From Mycolicibacterium fortuitum subsp. fortuitum (GTDB lineage: Bacteria; Actinomycetota; Actinomycetes; Mycobacteriales; Mycobacteriaceae), in contig NZ_AP025518.1 in the NCBI RefSeq assembly GCF_022179545.1, positions 1,302,001 to 1,366,000 on the forward strand: a stretch of DNA of 64,000 bases. The letters run 5' to 3'. A model generated the notes under the pieces. That model was not told the DNA's origin, searched no databases, and saw nothing but the letters and a program-made list of their open reading frames with translations. Below, in pieces: positions 9,138 to 17,085 of the stretch (position 1 is its first letter; every line of letters begins with the position of its first letter). The position numbers and the translations under genes were made by a program.

Positions 9138-10442
9138 GTGGCCGAAAACCCGTCGAGTGGGCAGGAGCTTGCCACTCTCAAGTACCCCGGTGGCGAGATC
9201 GATCTGGAGATCGTCAAGGCCACCGAGGGCAGTGACGGCATCGCGCTTGGCCCGTTGCTGGCCAAGACCGGCTACACCACCTTCGATGGTGGTTTCGTCA
9301 ATACCGCGTCGACCAAGTCGGCGATCACCTACATCGACGGTGATGCCGGCATCCTGCGCTACCGCGGTATCCCGATCGAGCAGCTGGCCGAGAATTCCAC
9401 CTTCATCGAGGTCAGCTATCTGTTGATCTACGGTGAGCTGCCGACTGCCGAGCAGTTGGACGCGTTCACCACCCAGATTCAGCGGCACACTCTGCTGCAC
9501 GAGGACCTGAAGCGGTTCTTCGACGGCTTCCCGCGCAACGCGCATCCGATGCCGGTGCTGTCCAGTGCGGTCAACGCGCTGAGCGCCTACTACCAGGATT
9601 CGCTGGATCCGCTGGACAAGAAGCAGGTCGAGTTGTCGACCATCCGCTTGCTGGCCAAGTTGCCGACCATCGCGGCCTATGCGTACAAGAAGTCCGAGGG
9701 TCAGCCTTTCCTGTACCCGGACAACTCGTTGACGCTGGTGGAGAACTTCCTGCGGATGACGTTCGGGTTCCCGGCCGAGCCGTATGAGGTCGATCCGGAG
9801 ATCGTGCGGGCGCTGGACATGCTGCTGATCCTGCACGCCGATCACGAGCAGAACTGTTCGACCTCGACGGTGCGCCTGGTGGGTTCATCCCAGGCCAACC
9901 TGTTCACCTCGATCTCCGGTGGCATCAACGCGCTGTGGGGCCCGCTGCACGGTGGCGCCAATCAGGCGGTGCTGGAGATGCTGGAGAAGATCCGCACCGG
10001 CGACGACGACGTGAAGACCTTCGTCAAGAAGGTCAAGAACCGCGAAGACGGCGTGAAGCTGATGGGTTTCGGTCACCGGGTGTACAAGAACTACGACCCG
10101 CGGGCGCGCATCGTCAAGGAGCAGGCCGACAAGATCCTGGGCAAGCTGGGCGGCGACGACGAGCTACTGGACATCGCCAAGCAGCTCGAAGAGATCGCGT
10201 TGACCGATGACTTCTTCATCGAGCGCAAGCTGTACCCGAACGTCGATTACTACACCGGCGTGATCTACCGGGCGATGGGCTTCCCGACGCGCATGTTCAC
10301 CGTGCTGTTCGCGCTGGGCCGGCTGCCCGGCTGGATCGCGCATTGGCGGGAGATGCACTCGGAGCCCAACAAGATCGGCCGCCCGCGCCAGATCTACACC
10401 GGCTACACCGAGCGCGGCTACGTCGACATCAACAAGCGCTGA
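9138..10442 (+). CDS. gltA2: Type II citrate synthase
   Basis: 434 aa. It condenses oxaloacetate and acetyl-CoA to citrate in the TCA cycle. The family signature is seen throughout: [14 protein letters not shown] N-terminus, [27 protein letters not shown], the substrate-binding [11 protein letters not shown] and the catalytic [18 protein letters not shown] 9138 is preceded by GAAGGGA at suitable spacing and gives the normal length. It is very close to M. tuberculosis GltA2 (Rv0896) and anchors the synteny of the window. An intrinsic terminator follows. Confidence 0.97.
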   Translation: MAENPSSGQELATLKYPGGEIDLEIVKATEGSDGIALGPLLAKTGYTTFDGGFVNTASTKSAITYIDGDAGILRYRGIPIEQLAENSTFIEVSYLLIYGELPTAEQLDAFTTQIQRHTLLHEDLKRFFDGFPRNAHPMPVLSSAVNALSAYYQDSLDPLDKKQVELSTIRLLAKLPTIAAYAYKKSEGQPFLYPDNSLTLVENFLRMTFGFPAEPYEVDPEIVRALDMLLILHADHEQNCSTSTVRLVGSSQANLFTSISGGINALWGPLHGGANQAVLEMLEKIRTGDDDVKTFVKKVKNREDGVKLMGFGHRVYKNYDPRARIVKEQADKILGKLGGDDELLDIAKQLEEIALTDDFFIERKLYPNVDYYTGVIYRAMGFPTRMFTVLFALGRLPGWIAHWREMHSEPNKIGRPRQIYTGYTERGYVDINKR

Positions 10443-10454
10443 GATCATCTGTCG

Positions 10455-10485
10455 AAAGCCCGGGGGCACTGCGCTCCCGGGCTTT
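10455..10485 (+). terminator. Intrinsic terminator after gltA2
   Basis: The perfect arms AAAGCCCGGG (10455-10464) and CCCGGGCTTT (10476-10485) enclose an 11-nt loop, and the right arm runs into TTTT. The structure can also serve the convergent gene on the other strand. Confidence 0.85.
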
Positions 10486-10497
10486 TGCCATGCCGGG

Positions 10498-10884
10498 TCA
10501 GCGCACGGGCAGGGCGACGCCGCCGGTAAGGGTCAGTAGCTGGGTGTAAGTCAGCGGCATCACCGAATCGGCGGTGCCCGCCGCGGTCCAGATCACCGGG
10601 TAGGACGCCAGGGTCTGGTCGACGACGGTGCGCAGCGGCTCCGGATGACCCGCGGGCGCCACTCCGCCGATGACCTGTCCGGTCGCGTTGCGGACGAGCT
10701 TGGGGTCGGCCTTGCGGATCTCGGTCGCCCCGAGATGGCCGGCGACCACGCCGGTGTCCACCCGGGCGGCGCCGCTGGCCATGACCAGCAGTGGTTCGCC
10801 GTCGCATTCGAACACCAGGCTGTTGGCGATCGCCCCGACTTCGCAGCCCAGTTGTGCGGCGACGAGTGTGTTCCGTTCGTTCAC
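10498..10884 (-). CDS. YbaK/EbsC-family aminoacyl-tRNA deacylase, N-terminally short
   Basis: 128 aa. The YbaK core is clear: [25 protein letters not shown], the basic [24 protein letters not shown], and the typical C-terminal [12 protein letters not shown]. Family members hydrolyse mischarged aminoacyl-tRNAs. The first 25-35 residues usual for the family are absent: a TAG lies in frame six codons upstream of GTG 10884, so no longer start is possible. GGAG lies about 13 nt before the GTG. It may be a functional short version or a decayed copy. It is convergent with gltA2. Confidence 0.78.
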   Translation of the reverse strand: MNERNTLVAAQLGCEVGAIANSLVFECDGEPLLVMASGAARVDTGVVAGHLGATEIRKADPKLVRNATGQVIGGVAPAGHPEPLRTVVDQTLASYPVIWTAAGTADSVMPLTYTQLLTLTGGVALPVR

Positions 10885-10965
10885 AGTCCCGAGTGTCTCC
10901 TACGGCGCAAGCCTATTTCTACTGGCGGACAACGCCGTTCACCGTCGTAGCCCGGAGCGTGCACG

Positions 10966-11472
10966 TCATACGCCGAAGGCTTCCGCGTATGCGATCTCAC
11001 CGCGTGGGGTGGTCTGATCGGGTTTGAGGGCAAGGGCGAGGAAGTTCTCGTCGGGTGCCGCAAATGGTGCGGTGACGCCGAATTCAGAAGCCGGGGTGAA
11101 CCCGAACCGCGGGTAGTACTCGGCGTGACCCAGCACCACGACCAGATTCTCTCCCCGGTGTCGTGCCTGCTCGAGTACTTCGCGAATCGCCGCGGATCCG
11201 GCGCCGCTGCGCTGGGCGCCGGGGACAACCGCGCACGGGCCGAGCGCAAGGGCGGGCTGACCGCCGACTGTGCACCGGGTGAGCAACGCGTATGCCACGA
11301 TGGCGCCGTTCTCGTCGAGGGTGACGGCGGACAATCCCTCGATCCAGGCCGTTGGATCCGCCCTGAGCGAGTCGACGAGATCAGCTTCGAATTCAGTAGG
11401 AAAAGCGGATGCGTTCACGGAGTGAACGGCGCGGGCGTCCTCTGGACGTTCGACTCGTGTCCTCCACGTCAT
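10966..11472 (-). CDS. GNAT family N-acetyltransferase
   Basis: 168 aa from ATG 11472, with GGGGAAGG about ten bases upstream. The GNAT core is present: ALGPCAVVPGAQRSGAGSAAIREVL is the acetyl-CoA-binding beta4-alpha3 region with the R/Q-xx-G-x-G/A pyrophosphate loop, followed by VVVLGHAEYYPRFGF, typical of the YhbS-like subgroup. The substrate is unknown. The open frame reaches 11649, but that extension translates a short tandem repeat and is probably not coding. Confidence 0.85.
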   Translation of the reverse strand: MTWRTRVERPEDARAVHSVNASAFPTEFEADLVDSLRADPTAWIEGLSAVTLDENGAIVAYALLTRCTVGGQPALALGPCAVVPGAQRSGAGSAAIREVLEQARHRGENLVVVLGHAEYYPRFGFTPASEFGVTAPFAAPDENFLALALKPDQTTPRGEIAYAEAFGV

Positions 11473-11497
11473 CACCGTGTTTGCCTTCCCCTCCGTG

Positions 11498-11551
11498 TTC
11501 AAGTCAAAAGCGACGTTCAAGTCAAAAGCGACGTTCAGGCCAAAGGCGAAT
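11498..11551. repeat. 18-bp tandem repeat upstream of the GNAT gene
   Basis: Two exact 18-bp units (11498-11515 and 11516-11533; TTCAAGTCAAAAGCGACG) plus a third degenerate unit to about 11551. It is A-rich compared with its surroundings and lies 25 bp upstream of the GNAT start. Confidence 0.8.
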
Positions 11552-11617
11552 AGTAGGGCTGACGTGATGCGGCACTCCACTGAGTTTCGGGGGTGATTTC
11601 GAGTTGCCTGACCGATC

Positions 11618-11650
11618 GTTGTAGTTTCACAATAGTTGTGTGAATACAAC
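11618..11650. promoter_or_regulatory. Palindromic candidate operator over the MFS start codon
   Basis: The inner arms CACAA (11628-11632) and TTGTG (11636-11640) flank TAG, and the outer arms GTTGTA (11618-11623) and TACAAC (11645-11650) are centred on the same base, 11634. The site overlaps the GTG start at 11640. The MarR gene in the same operon is the obvious candidate regulator. Confidence 0.6.
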
Positions 11651-13094
11651 TGTCGACCCGCTCAGCGCGCGGCGCAAGGCGATCATCCTCGTCTCGTGCT
11701 GCCTGAGTCTGCTGATCGTGTCGATGGACGCCACCATCGTCAACGTCGCCCTCCCGAGCATCCGTGATGATCTGGGCGCTTCGCCGTCGCAGCTGCAGTG
11801 GATCGTCGACGTGTACACCCTGGTGCTGGCCTCGCTGCTGTTGCTGTCCGGCGCCGCCGGCGACCGGTTCGGCCGCAGGCGGACCTTCCAGCTGGGCCTG
11901 ACGATCTTCGCGGTGGCCTCGCTGCTGTGCAGCCTCGCCCCCAACATCGAAACTCTGATCGCGGCCCGCTTCCTGCAGGCCATCGGCGGTTCGATGCTCA
12001 ACCCCGTGGCGATGTCGATCATCACCCAGGTGTTCACCGGCAGGGTCGAGCGGGCCCGCGCCATCGGCGTCTGGGGTGGGGTGGTCGGCATCTCGATGGC
12101 CCTCGGACCGATCGTGGGTGGAGCGCTGATCGAGTACGTCGACTGGCGTGCGGTGTTCTGGATCAACCTGCCGATCTGTGCCCTGGCGGTCCTCCTCACC
12201 GCGATCTTCGTCCCCGAATCCAAATCGAGGAACATGCGGGATCTGGACCCGGTCGGTCAGGCGCTGGGCGTGGCGTTCCTGTTCGGTGTCGTCTTCGTGC
12301 TCATCGAGGGGCCCGGGTTCGGCTGGACCGACCCGCGCAGCCTGGCGGTCGCGGTGATCGCGCTGACGGCTCTGGTGGCCTTCCTGCGCTACGAATCGCG
12401 CCGCATCGACCCGTTCATCGATCTTCGGTTCTTCCGCAGCGTGCCGTTCGCCTCGGCCACTCTGATCGCGGTCTGTGCGTTCGCCGCCTACGGCGCGTTC
12501 CTGTTCATGATGTCGCTGTATCTGCAGACGGAGCGGGGTTACTCGGCCATGCACACCGGTCTGATCTATCTACCGGTCGCCATCGGGGCGCTGATCTTCT
12601 CGCCGCTGTCGGGCCGGCTGGTCGGCCGGTACGGCAGCCGCCCTTCGCTGCTGGTGGCCGGCGCCACGATCACCGTGGCCACGATAATGCTGGCCACCCT
12701 GACCGGGCGGACCCCGGTATGGCAGCTGCTGATCATGTTCGCGGTGTTCGGCATCGGCTTCTCGATGGTCAACGCGCCGATCACCACCACGGCGGTGAGC
12801 GGGATGCCACTCGACCGCGCCGGTGCGGCCTCGGCAGTGGCTTCCACCAGCCGCCAGGTGGGCGTGAGTGTCGGTGTGGCACTGTGTGGTTCGGTGGCAG
12901 GCGGGGCCCTGGCGAATACCGGTGCTGACTTCGCCGCGGCGGCCCGCCCGTTGTGGTTCGTCTGTGCCGCACTGGGTTTGGTGATCTTCGCCCTTGGTCT
13001 CGTCTCCACGACGCCGTGGGCGATGCGTTCTGCGCAGAGACTGGCTCCCCTGATCGGTCAGCACCATCCCGCGGAGGTGAGCCGTGTCCGGTGA
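11640..13094 (+). CDS. DHA2-family MFS drug efflux transporter (EmrB/QacA type)
   Basis: 484 aa with about 14 hydrophobic segments. Typical DHA2 features: motif D-like LDATIVNVALPSI (here MDATIVNVALPSI) at the first helix, motif A GDRFGRRR after helix 2, motif C-like GVWGGVVGISMALGPIVGGAL in helix 5, and a C-terminal GASSVNAP-like GFSMVNAPI. It should act as a proton-coupled exporter of hydrophobic compounds in the plasma membrane. Its stop overlaps the MarR gene by 11 bases, and a palindrome overlaps its GTG start, so MarR-controlled expression is likely. Confidence 0.9.
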   Translation: MNTTVDPLSARRKAIILVSCCLSLLIVSMDATIVNVALPSIRDDLGASPSQLQWIVDVYTLVLASLLLLSGAAGDRFGRRRTFQLGLTIFAVASLLCSLAPNIETLIAARFLQAIGGSMLNPVAMSIITQVFTGRVERARAIGVWGGVVGISMALGPIVGGALIEYVDWRAVFWINLPICALAVLLTAIFVPESKSRNMRDLDPVGQALGVAFLFGVVFVLIEGPGFGWTDPRSLAVAVIALTALVAFLRYESRRIDPFIDLRFFRSVPFASATLIAVCAFAAYGAFLFMMSLYLQTERGYSAMHTGLIYLPVAIGALIFSPLSGRLVGRYGSRPSLLVAGATITVATIMLATLTGRTPVWQLLIMFAVFGIGFSMVNAPITTTAVSGMPLDRAGAASAVASTSRQVGVSVGVALCGSVAGGALANTGADFAAAARPLWFVCAALGLVIFALGLVSTTPWAMRSAQRLAPLIGQHHPAEVSRVR

Positions 13095-13551
13095 TCGACA
13101 GGGTGACTTGGCCGGCGAGGTGTGGCGGGACCTGACCGCGTTGGTGTTCGATCACCGCGACGGCTGGCGGCGTGCGGTGATCGACCGGACCGGGTTGCCG
13201 TTCAGCCGGATCCGCATCCTGAAACGGCTTGCGCGCGAACCGTTGACGGTCAAGCAGCTGGCCTATGCCGCCACCGTCGACGCCCCGGCGGCCACGGTCG
13301 CGGTCAACGATCTGGAGGAACGCGGGCTCGTGGTGCGCGAGATCGACCCTGCCAACCGTCGGTGCAAGGTGGTGTCGCTGACCGATGCCGGGCGCGCGTT
13401 GCTGGCGCACATCGATGAGATCGAGGATCCGGCGCCGGACGTGCTGGCCGCGCTCGATGACGATGACCTCGAGGCGCTTCGGGTGATCCTGCGGAAGGTC
13501 ACCACCCGCCCTGCACCATCGTCTGGAACTTCCAGTCGCCGTCGCACTTGA
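13084..13551 (+). CDS. MarR family transcriptional regulator
   Basis: 155 aa with a winged-helix DNA-binding core: SRIRILKRLAREPLTVKQLAYAATVDAPAATVAVNDLEERGLVVREIDPANRRCKVVSLTDAG includes the recognition helix and the basic wing. GTG 13084 lies inside the end of the MFS gene, so the two are translationally coupled. It probably represses the transporter through the palindrome at 11618-11650. Its 3' end overlaps the convergent SnoaL gene by about 50 bp. Confidence 0.9.
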   Translation: MSGDRQGDLAGEVWRDLTALVFDHRDGWRRAVIDRTGLPFSRIRILKRLAREPLTVKQLAYAATVDAPAATVAVNDLEERGLVVREIDPANRRCKVVSLTDAGRALLAHIDEIEDPAPDVLAALDDDDLEALRVILRKVTTRPAPSSGTSSRRRT

Positions 13552-13900
13552 CGAGCAGGTCGCCGTAACGCACGCGTTGGCTGAATCCGTCGGCGGTGAA
13601 CGTAGCGTCGGTGATGACGAACACCAGGTTCTCGTTGATGAAATGCGGCGTGCGCGTGGACTCCATCGCGAAATCCGCACTCTGGCCCAACTGCTCGGTC
13701 ATCTGAGCGATGAATCCGGCGCGGTCGACGGACTGCGCACTGCCGTCGGTGACTTCGTTGAGCGGAAACATCGCCTCGTCGGCCATCGCTTCGGCGTCCT
13801 TGTCCACCGCGAGTGCGTCGTAGCGGTCGAACCACGCCAACACCGAGTCGACATCGGCGGCGCTGGGACTGAACGTGGCGGCCTGCGGCATGGTGACCAT
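13499..13900 (-). CDS. SnoaL/NTF2-like protein
   Basis: 133 aa from ATG 13900, where GGGAG lies just upstream; the longer open frame runs through the TetR gene and is not real. The cone-shaped NTF2-like fold is indicated by VLAWFDRYDALAVDKDAEAMADEAMFPLNEV at the N-terminus and the beta-rich ENLVFVITDATFTADGFSQRVRYGDLLVK. It may be a small cyclase/isomerase or ligand-binding protein. Divergent from the TetR gene, with which it shares a GTAC-box control region. Confidence 0.82.
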   Translation of the reverse strand: MVTMPQAATFSPSAADVDSVLAWFDRYDALAVDKDAEAMADEAMFPLNEVTDGSAQSVDRAGFIAQMTEQLGQSADFAMESTRTPHFINENLVFVITDATFTADGFSQRVRYGDLLVKCDGDWKFQTMVQGGW

Positions 13901-13926
13901 GAATCTCCCTGGGGTCGGCGTATTTT

Positions 13927-13951
13927 GTACGAAGTACACTGTACATAGTAC
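13927..13951. promoter_or_regulatory. Four GTAC boxes at exact 7-bp period, shared divergent promoter
   Basis: GTAC occurs at 13927, 13934, 13941 and 13948, each separated by three bases, giving an overall dyad centred at 13939. TACACT (13935-13940, + strand) and TACAGT (13943-13938, - strand) both fit the TANNNT -10 form, so both divergent promoters appear to be embedded in the array. It is probably the autoregulatory operator of the adjacent TetR protein. Confidence 0.7.
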
Positions 13952-13966
13952 GGAGAGGTTGGACCG

Positions 13967-14743
13967 GTGGGAAAACGTGCAGGTGGCGACCGTAGTAGCG
14001 CCGGTGACCCGGTGCGGACACTCGAATTGTTGTGGCGGCAGCCGGGTCAGGGCGGCAGCACCCGCGGCCCCAAACAGCGCACCACGGTGGACGCCGTGAT
14101 CGCCGCGGCCATCCGGCTTGCCGATGAGAACGGTCTGGAAGCGCTCACCATGCGGGCGGTCGCCGAACAACTCGGTGTGACCCCGATGGCCACCTACACC
14201 TACGTGCCGGGCAAGGCTGAGCTGCTGGACCTCATGCTCGATACCGTCTATCGGCAGATGTCGCGCCCCGACTTGGCCGGAAAGCATTGGCGGGAAAAGG
14301 TTTCCCTGGTCGCCGAGGAGAATCTGGCGATGTTCGAGCGCCATCCGTGGATCACCTACCTGCCGACCACCCGCCCGCCGCTGGGCCCGGGCACGATCGG
14401 GAAGTACGACTACGAGCTCGGTGCCTTCGACGGCCTCGGTCTCAGTGACCTGGAGATGGATTCCGCTCTGACCTACGTCCTCGGTTTCGTCAACTCGGTC
14501 GCCCGGATAGCCATCGATACGAACCGGGCAGCGGCCGACAGCGGTGTGAGCGACGGACAGTGGTGGGAGCAGGCCGGCCCGCTGCTCGAGCGTGCCTTCG
14601 ACGGCAGCAGTTACCCGCTGGCCTCACGGGTGGGCACCGCCACGGGTCAGGCCTTCGACGCGGCCTACAGCGCCTCGCATGCCTATGAGTTCGGGCTGGC
14701 GCGGGTTCTGGACGGCCTCGCAGTGCTCATCGACGCGAAGTGA
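13967..14743 (+). CDS. TetR family transcriptional regulator
   Basis: 258 aa. The helix-turn-helix lies at about 50-95 (AAIRLADENGLEALTMRAVAEQLGVTPMATYTYVPGKAELL), and the large C-terminal ligand domain resembles the TetR_C tetracycline-repressor-like type (LAGKHWREKVSLVAEENLAMFERHPW). GTG 13967 follows GGAGAGG. An N-terminal extension of about 45 residues precedes the HTH. It likely controls itself and the divergent SnoaL gene through the GTAC array. Confidence 0.9.
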   Translation: MGKRAGGDRSSAGDPVRTLELLWRQPGQGGSTRGPKQRTTVDAVIAAAIRLADENGLEALTMRAVAEQLGVTPMATYTYVPGKAELLDLMLDTVYRQMSRPDLAGKHWREKVSLVAEENLAMFERHPWITYLPTTRPPLGPGTIGKYDYELGAFDGLGLSDLEMDSALTYVLGFVNSVARIAIDTNRAAADSGVSDGQWWEQAGPLLERAFDGSSYPLASRVGTATGQAFDAAYSASHAYEFGLARVLDGLAVLIDAK

Positions 14744-14753
14744 GCGCGCGGCG

Positions 14754-16310
14754 TCAGCCTTCGAGGACCGCCATCGCGGCGTTGTGCCCGCCTATGCCCG
14801 AGACGGCCCCGCCGCGCACCGAACCCGAACCGCACAACAGGATCCGGTCATGTCCGGTGGCCACACCCCACCGTTGGGCAGCCGTTTCCAGCGGGACGTC
14901 GTCCTCGGCGAACGGCCACCGCAGAGCGCCGTGGAAGATGTTGCCCGCGGTCATCCCGAGGGCCTGTTCCAGATCCGCGGTGGTCTTGGTCTCGATACAC
15001 AGCCGGCCGGCGACGTCCTCCAACAGGACATCCTGAACAGGCTCGGCCAGAACCGAATTGAGTGAGTTGAGGACCGCGGAGGTGAGTCTGTCCCGCACCC
15101 GGTCGGGATCTTTCAGGGTCAGTGAGTGCGGGGTGTGCAGACCGAACACCGTCAGCGTGTGCGCACCCGACGCGCGCAGATCGTCGGACAAGATGCTGGG
15201 ATCGGTCAGCGAATGGCAGTAGATCTCGCATGGCAGCGGATCGGGAACCCGCCCGGCCGCAGCGTGCTCGTATGCCCCGGCCAGCTGGCTGAAGGTCTCG
15301 TTGATGTGGAACGTACCGCCGAATGCCTGCTCGGGCGTGATGCGTTCATCGCGGAGGCGGGGGAGCCGCCGCAACATCAGATTCACCTTGACCTGCGCGC
15401 CCGGGGCGGTCTCCGGTGCGGGTTCGCCCAGCAGGCCGGCCAGCACCGCGGGGGTGACGTTGGCCAATACCCGTTCGGCGGTTACGCGACGCGTCGACCC
15501 ACCATGTCGGTAGCGCACCTCGCCGTCGGGACTCACCGCGTAAACATCTGCACCGGTGATGATTTCGGCGCCGAACCCGGCGGCTGCGGCGGCCAGCGCT
15601 CCGCTCACCGCGCCCATTCCGCCGACGGGGACGTCCCACTCGCCGGTCCCGCCGCCGATCAGGTGATAGAGAAAACACACGTTCTGGATCAGCGTCGGAT
15701 CGTCGATGCCGGCGAAGGTGCCGATCAGGGCGTCGGTGGCCATCACGCCACGGACGAGGTCGTGCGATACCGCGGCGGTGATCGCCGCGCCGATGGGCTG
15801 TTCGATCAGCGCTTCCCAGGCCGCGGCGGTTTCGGCGCCCTGTCCTCGCAACACATCGCGGCGCATCGCCGACCGGCTACGCAGCGGCTGGAGCAGTGTC
15901 GGCCAGATCCGGGTGGTGATCAGCGCGCATCGGCGGTAGAAGTCGGCGAAAGCGGCCGCGTCCGTACCGGCGCCGATCGCGTCGAACGTCGGCTTCGGCC
16001 CGATCAGCAGGCCGGTGGCGCCGCTGGTGGCCGGATCCGGCGTGTAGGACGAATACCGCCGCCGGGTCAGCCGGATTCGCGCGCCCAGATCGTCGATGAG
16101 GCGCTGCGGTAGCAGGCTGACCAGGTACGAGTACCGGGACAACCGGGCGTCCACTCCGTCGAAGGCGTGCGCCGAAACCGCTGCGCCTCCGACGTGGTCG
16201 AGCCGCTCGAGCACGCGCACCCGCCGTCCCGCACGCGCCAGGTAGGCAGCGGCGACCAAGCCGTTGTGCCCGCCGCCGATGATGACGGCGTCCAACGCCT
16301 CTTCTGTCAC
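14754..16310 (-). CDS. Phytoene-desaturase-like FAD/NAD(P)-dependent oxidoreductase
   Basis: 518 aa. The N-terminal dinucleotide-binding motif VIIGGGHNGLVAAAYLARAG at 9-28 is followed by VRVLERLDHVGG, as in carotenoid desaturase/PYROXD2-like flavoproteins; the C-terminal GSGSVRGGAVSGIGGHNAA is the second FAD-contact motif of that family. Position next to a DUF2630 gene and gltA2 matches Rv0897c. It starts at GTG 16310 with no strong ribosome binding site. The substrate is unknown; redox chemistry on a hydrophobic substrate is the usual family role. Confidence 0.86.
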   Translation of the reverse strand: MTEEALDAVIIGGGHNGLVAAAYLARAGRRVRVLERLDHVGGAAVSAHAFDGVDARLSRYSYLVSLLPQRLIDDLGARIRLTRRRYSSYTPDPATSGATGLLIGPKPTFDAIGAGTDAAAFADFYRRCALITTRIWPTLLQPLRSRSAMRRDVLRGQGAETAAAWEALIEQPIGAAITAAVSHDLVRGVMATDALIGTFAGIDDPTLIQNVCFLYHLIGGGTGEWDVPVGGMGAVSGALAAAAAGFGAEIITGADVYAVSPDGEVRYRHGGSTRRVTAERVLANVTPAVLAGLLGEPAPETAPGAQVKVNLMLRRLPRLRDERITPEQAFGGTFHINETFSQLAGAYEHAAAGRVPDPLPCEIYCHSLTDPSILSDDLRASGAHTLTVFGLHTPHSLTLKDPDRVRDRLTSAVLNSLNSVLAEPVQDVLLEDVAGRLCIETKTTADLEQALGMTAGNIFHGALRWPFAEDDVPLETAAQRWGVATGHDRILLCGSGSVRGGAVSGIGGHNAAMAVLEG

Positions 16311-16325
16311 GTCACGCCGGTCCGG

Positions 16326-16574
16326 TCAGCTTCGATAGCCTTCGACCTCGTCGGCCCCGCGTTTCTGCGCCAAGCCCGGGTCCTGTCCCGTGTCACGCAG
16401 CGCGCGACGCTGACGCAACAGGTCCCAACACTGGTCGAGGGCGACTTCCAACGCTCTCAGGCGTTGTTGCTCTTCGGCTTCTTCGATTTCGTGATGTTGC
16501 AGTTTGGACCGGAGCTCCTGCTCTTCGGCAACGAGCCGGTGAACTTCGGCGAGGATGTCCTGATCTGTGGCCAC
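16326..16574 (-). CDS. DUF2630 family coiled-coil protein
   Basis: 82 aa, highly charged and helical (VAEEQELRSKLQHHEIEEAEEQQRLRALEVALDQCWDLLRQRRALR), matching DUF2630 and the position of Rv0898c. It lies 15 bp upstream of the flavin oxidoreductase on the same strand and is probably co-transcribed with it. No catalytic motif is seen; it is likely a small interaction protein. Confidence 0.88.
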   Translation of the reverse strand: MATDQDILAEVHRLVAEEQELRSKLQHHEIEEAEEQQRLRALEVALDQCWDLLRQRRALRDTGQDPGLAQKRGADEVEGYRS

Positions 16575-16605
16575 ACACCCAGTGTGCCGGACTACCGTTG
16601 ATCAG

Positions 16606-16968
16606 GTGAGTACAAAACCTGAGATCGAGTTTCCGGACGGACCCGCGCCCACCGAATTGGTGATCACCGACCTCGTGGTCGGCGACGGTCCCGAGGCAGT
16701 ACCCGGCGGCACCGTTGAGGTGCACTATGTGGGCGTCGAATACGACTCCGGTGAGGAGTTCGACAGCTCGTGGAATCGCGGAGAGTCCATCGAATTTCCG
16801 TTGCGGGGCTTAATTCAGGGCTGGCAGGACGGCATTCCGGGAATGCGGGTCGGTGGTCGCCGTCAGCTCGTCATCCCGCCTGCCCAGGCTTACGGTCCGG
16901 CGGGATCGGGTCATCGGCTTTCGGGCAAGACGCTGATCTTCGTGATCGATCTGCTCGCCACTCGCTGA
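16606..16968 (+). CDS. FKBP-type peptidyl-prolyl isomerase
   Basis: 120 aa from GTG 16606 (VSTKPEIEFPDG). A single FKBP domain is seen: VEVHYVGVEYDSGEEFDSSWNRGESIEFPLRGLIQGWQDGIPGMRVGGRRQLVIPPAQAYG contains the active-site aromatic and Asp positions (Y, D, W, Y). It has no signal peptide, so a cytosolic folding catalyst is likely. The longer open frame to 16567 overlaps the divergent DUF2630 start. It is inserted between the Rv0898c and arfA homologues. Confidence 0.9.
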   Translation: MSTKPEIEFPDGPAPTELVITDLVVGDGPEAVPGGTVEVHYVGVEYDSGEEFDSSWNRGESIEFPLRGLIQGWQDGIPGMRVGGRRQLVIPPAQAYGPAGSGHRLSGKTLIFVIDLLATR

Positions 16969-17085
16969 TTTGCCGTGGGTTCGAACAGTGTTAGCCGAAC
17001 CTAACCGTCGAATTCCATTTGCTGCTACCGTCAACCTGTTTCGCTGCTGCAGATAACTGTTCGTCGACTTCAGGGAGTACCCATA

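Noticed and set aside
11535..12554. 339-aa antisense frame over the MFS gene
   Set aside because: Charged low-complexity translation opposite a clear membrane transporter.
13901..14344. Long N-terminal extension of the SnoaL frame
   Set aside because: It would run through the TetR gene; ATG 13900 with GGGAG gives the normal family length.
16991..17006. IdeR-box-like TTAGCCGAACCTAAC upstream of arfA
   Set aside because: Only one half resembles the iron-box consensus and the symmetry is poor.
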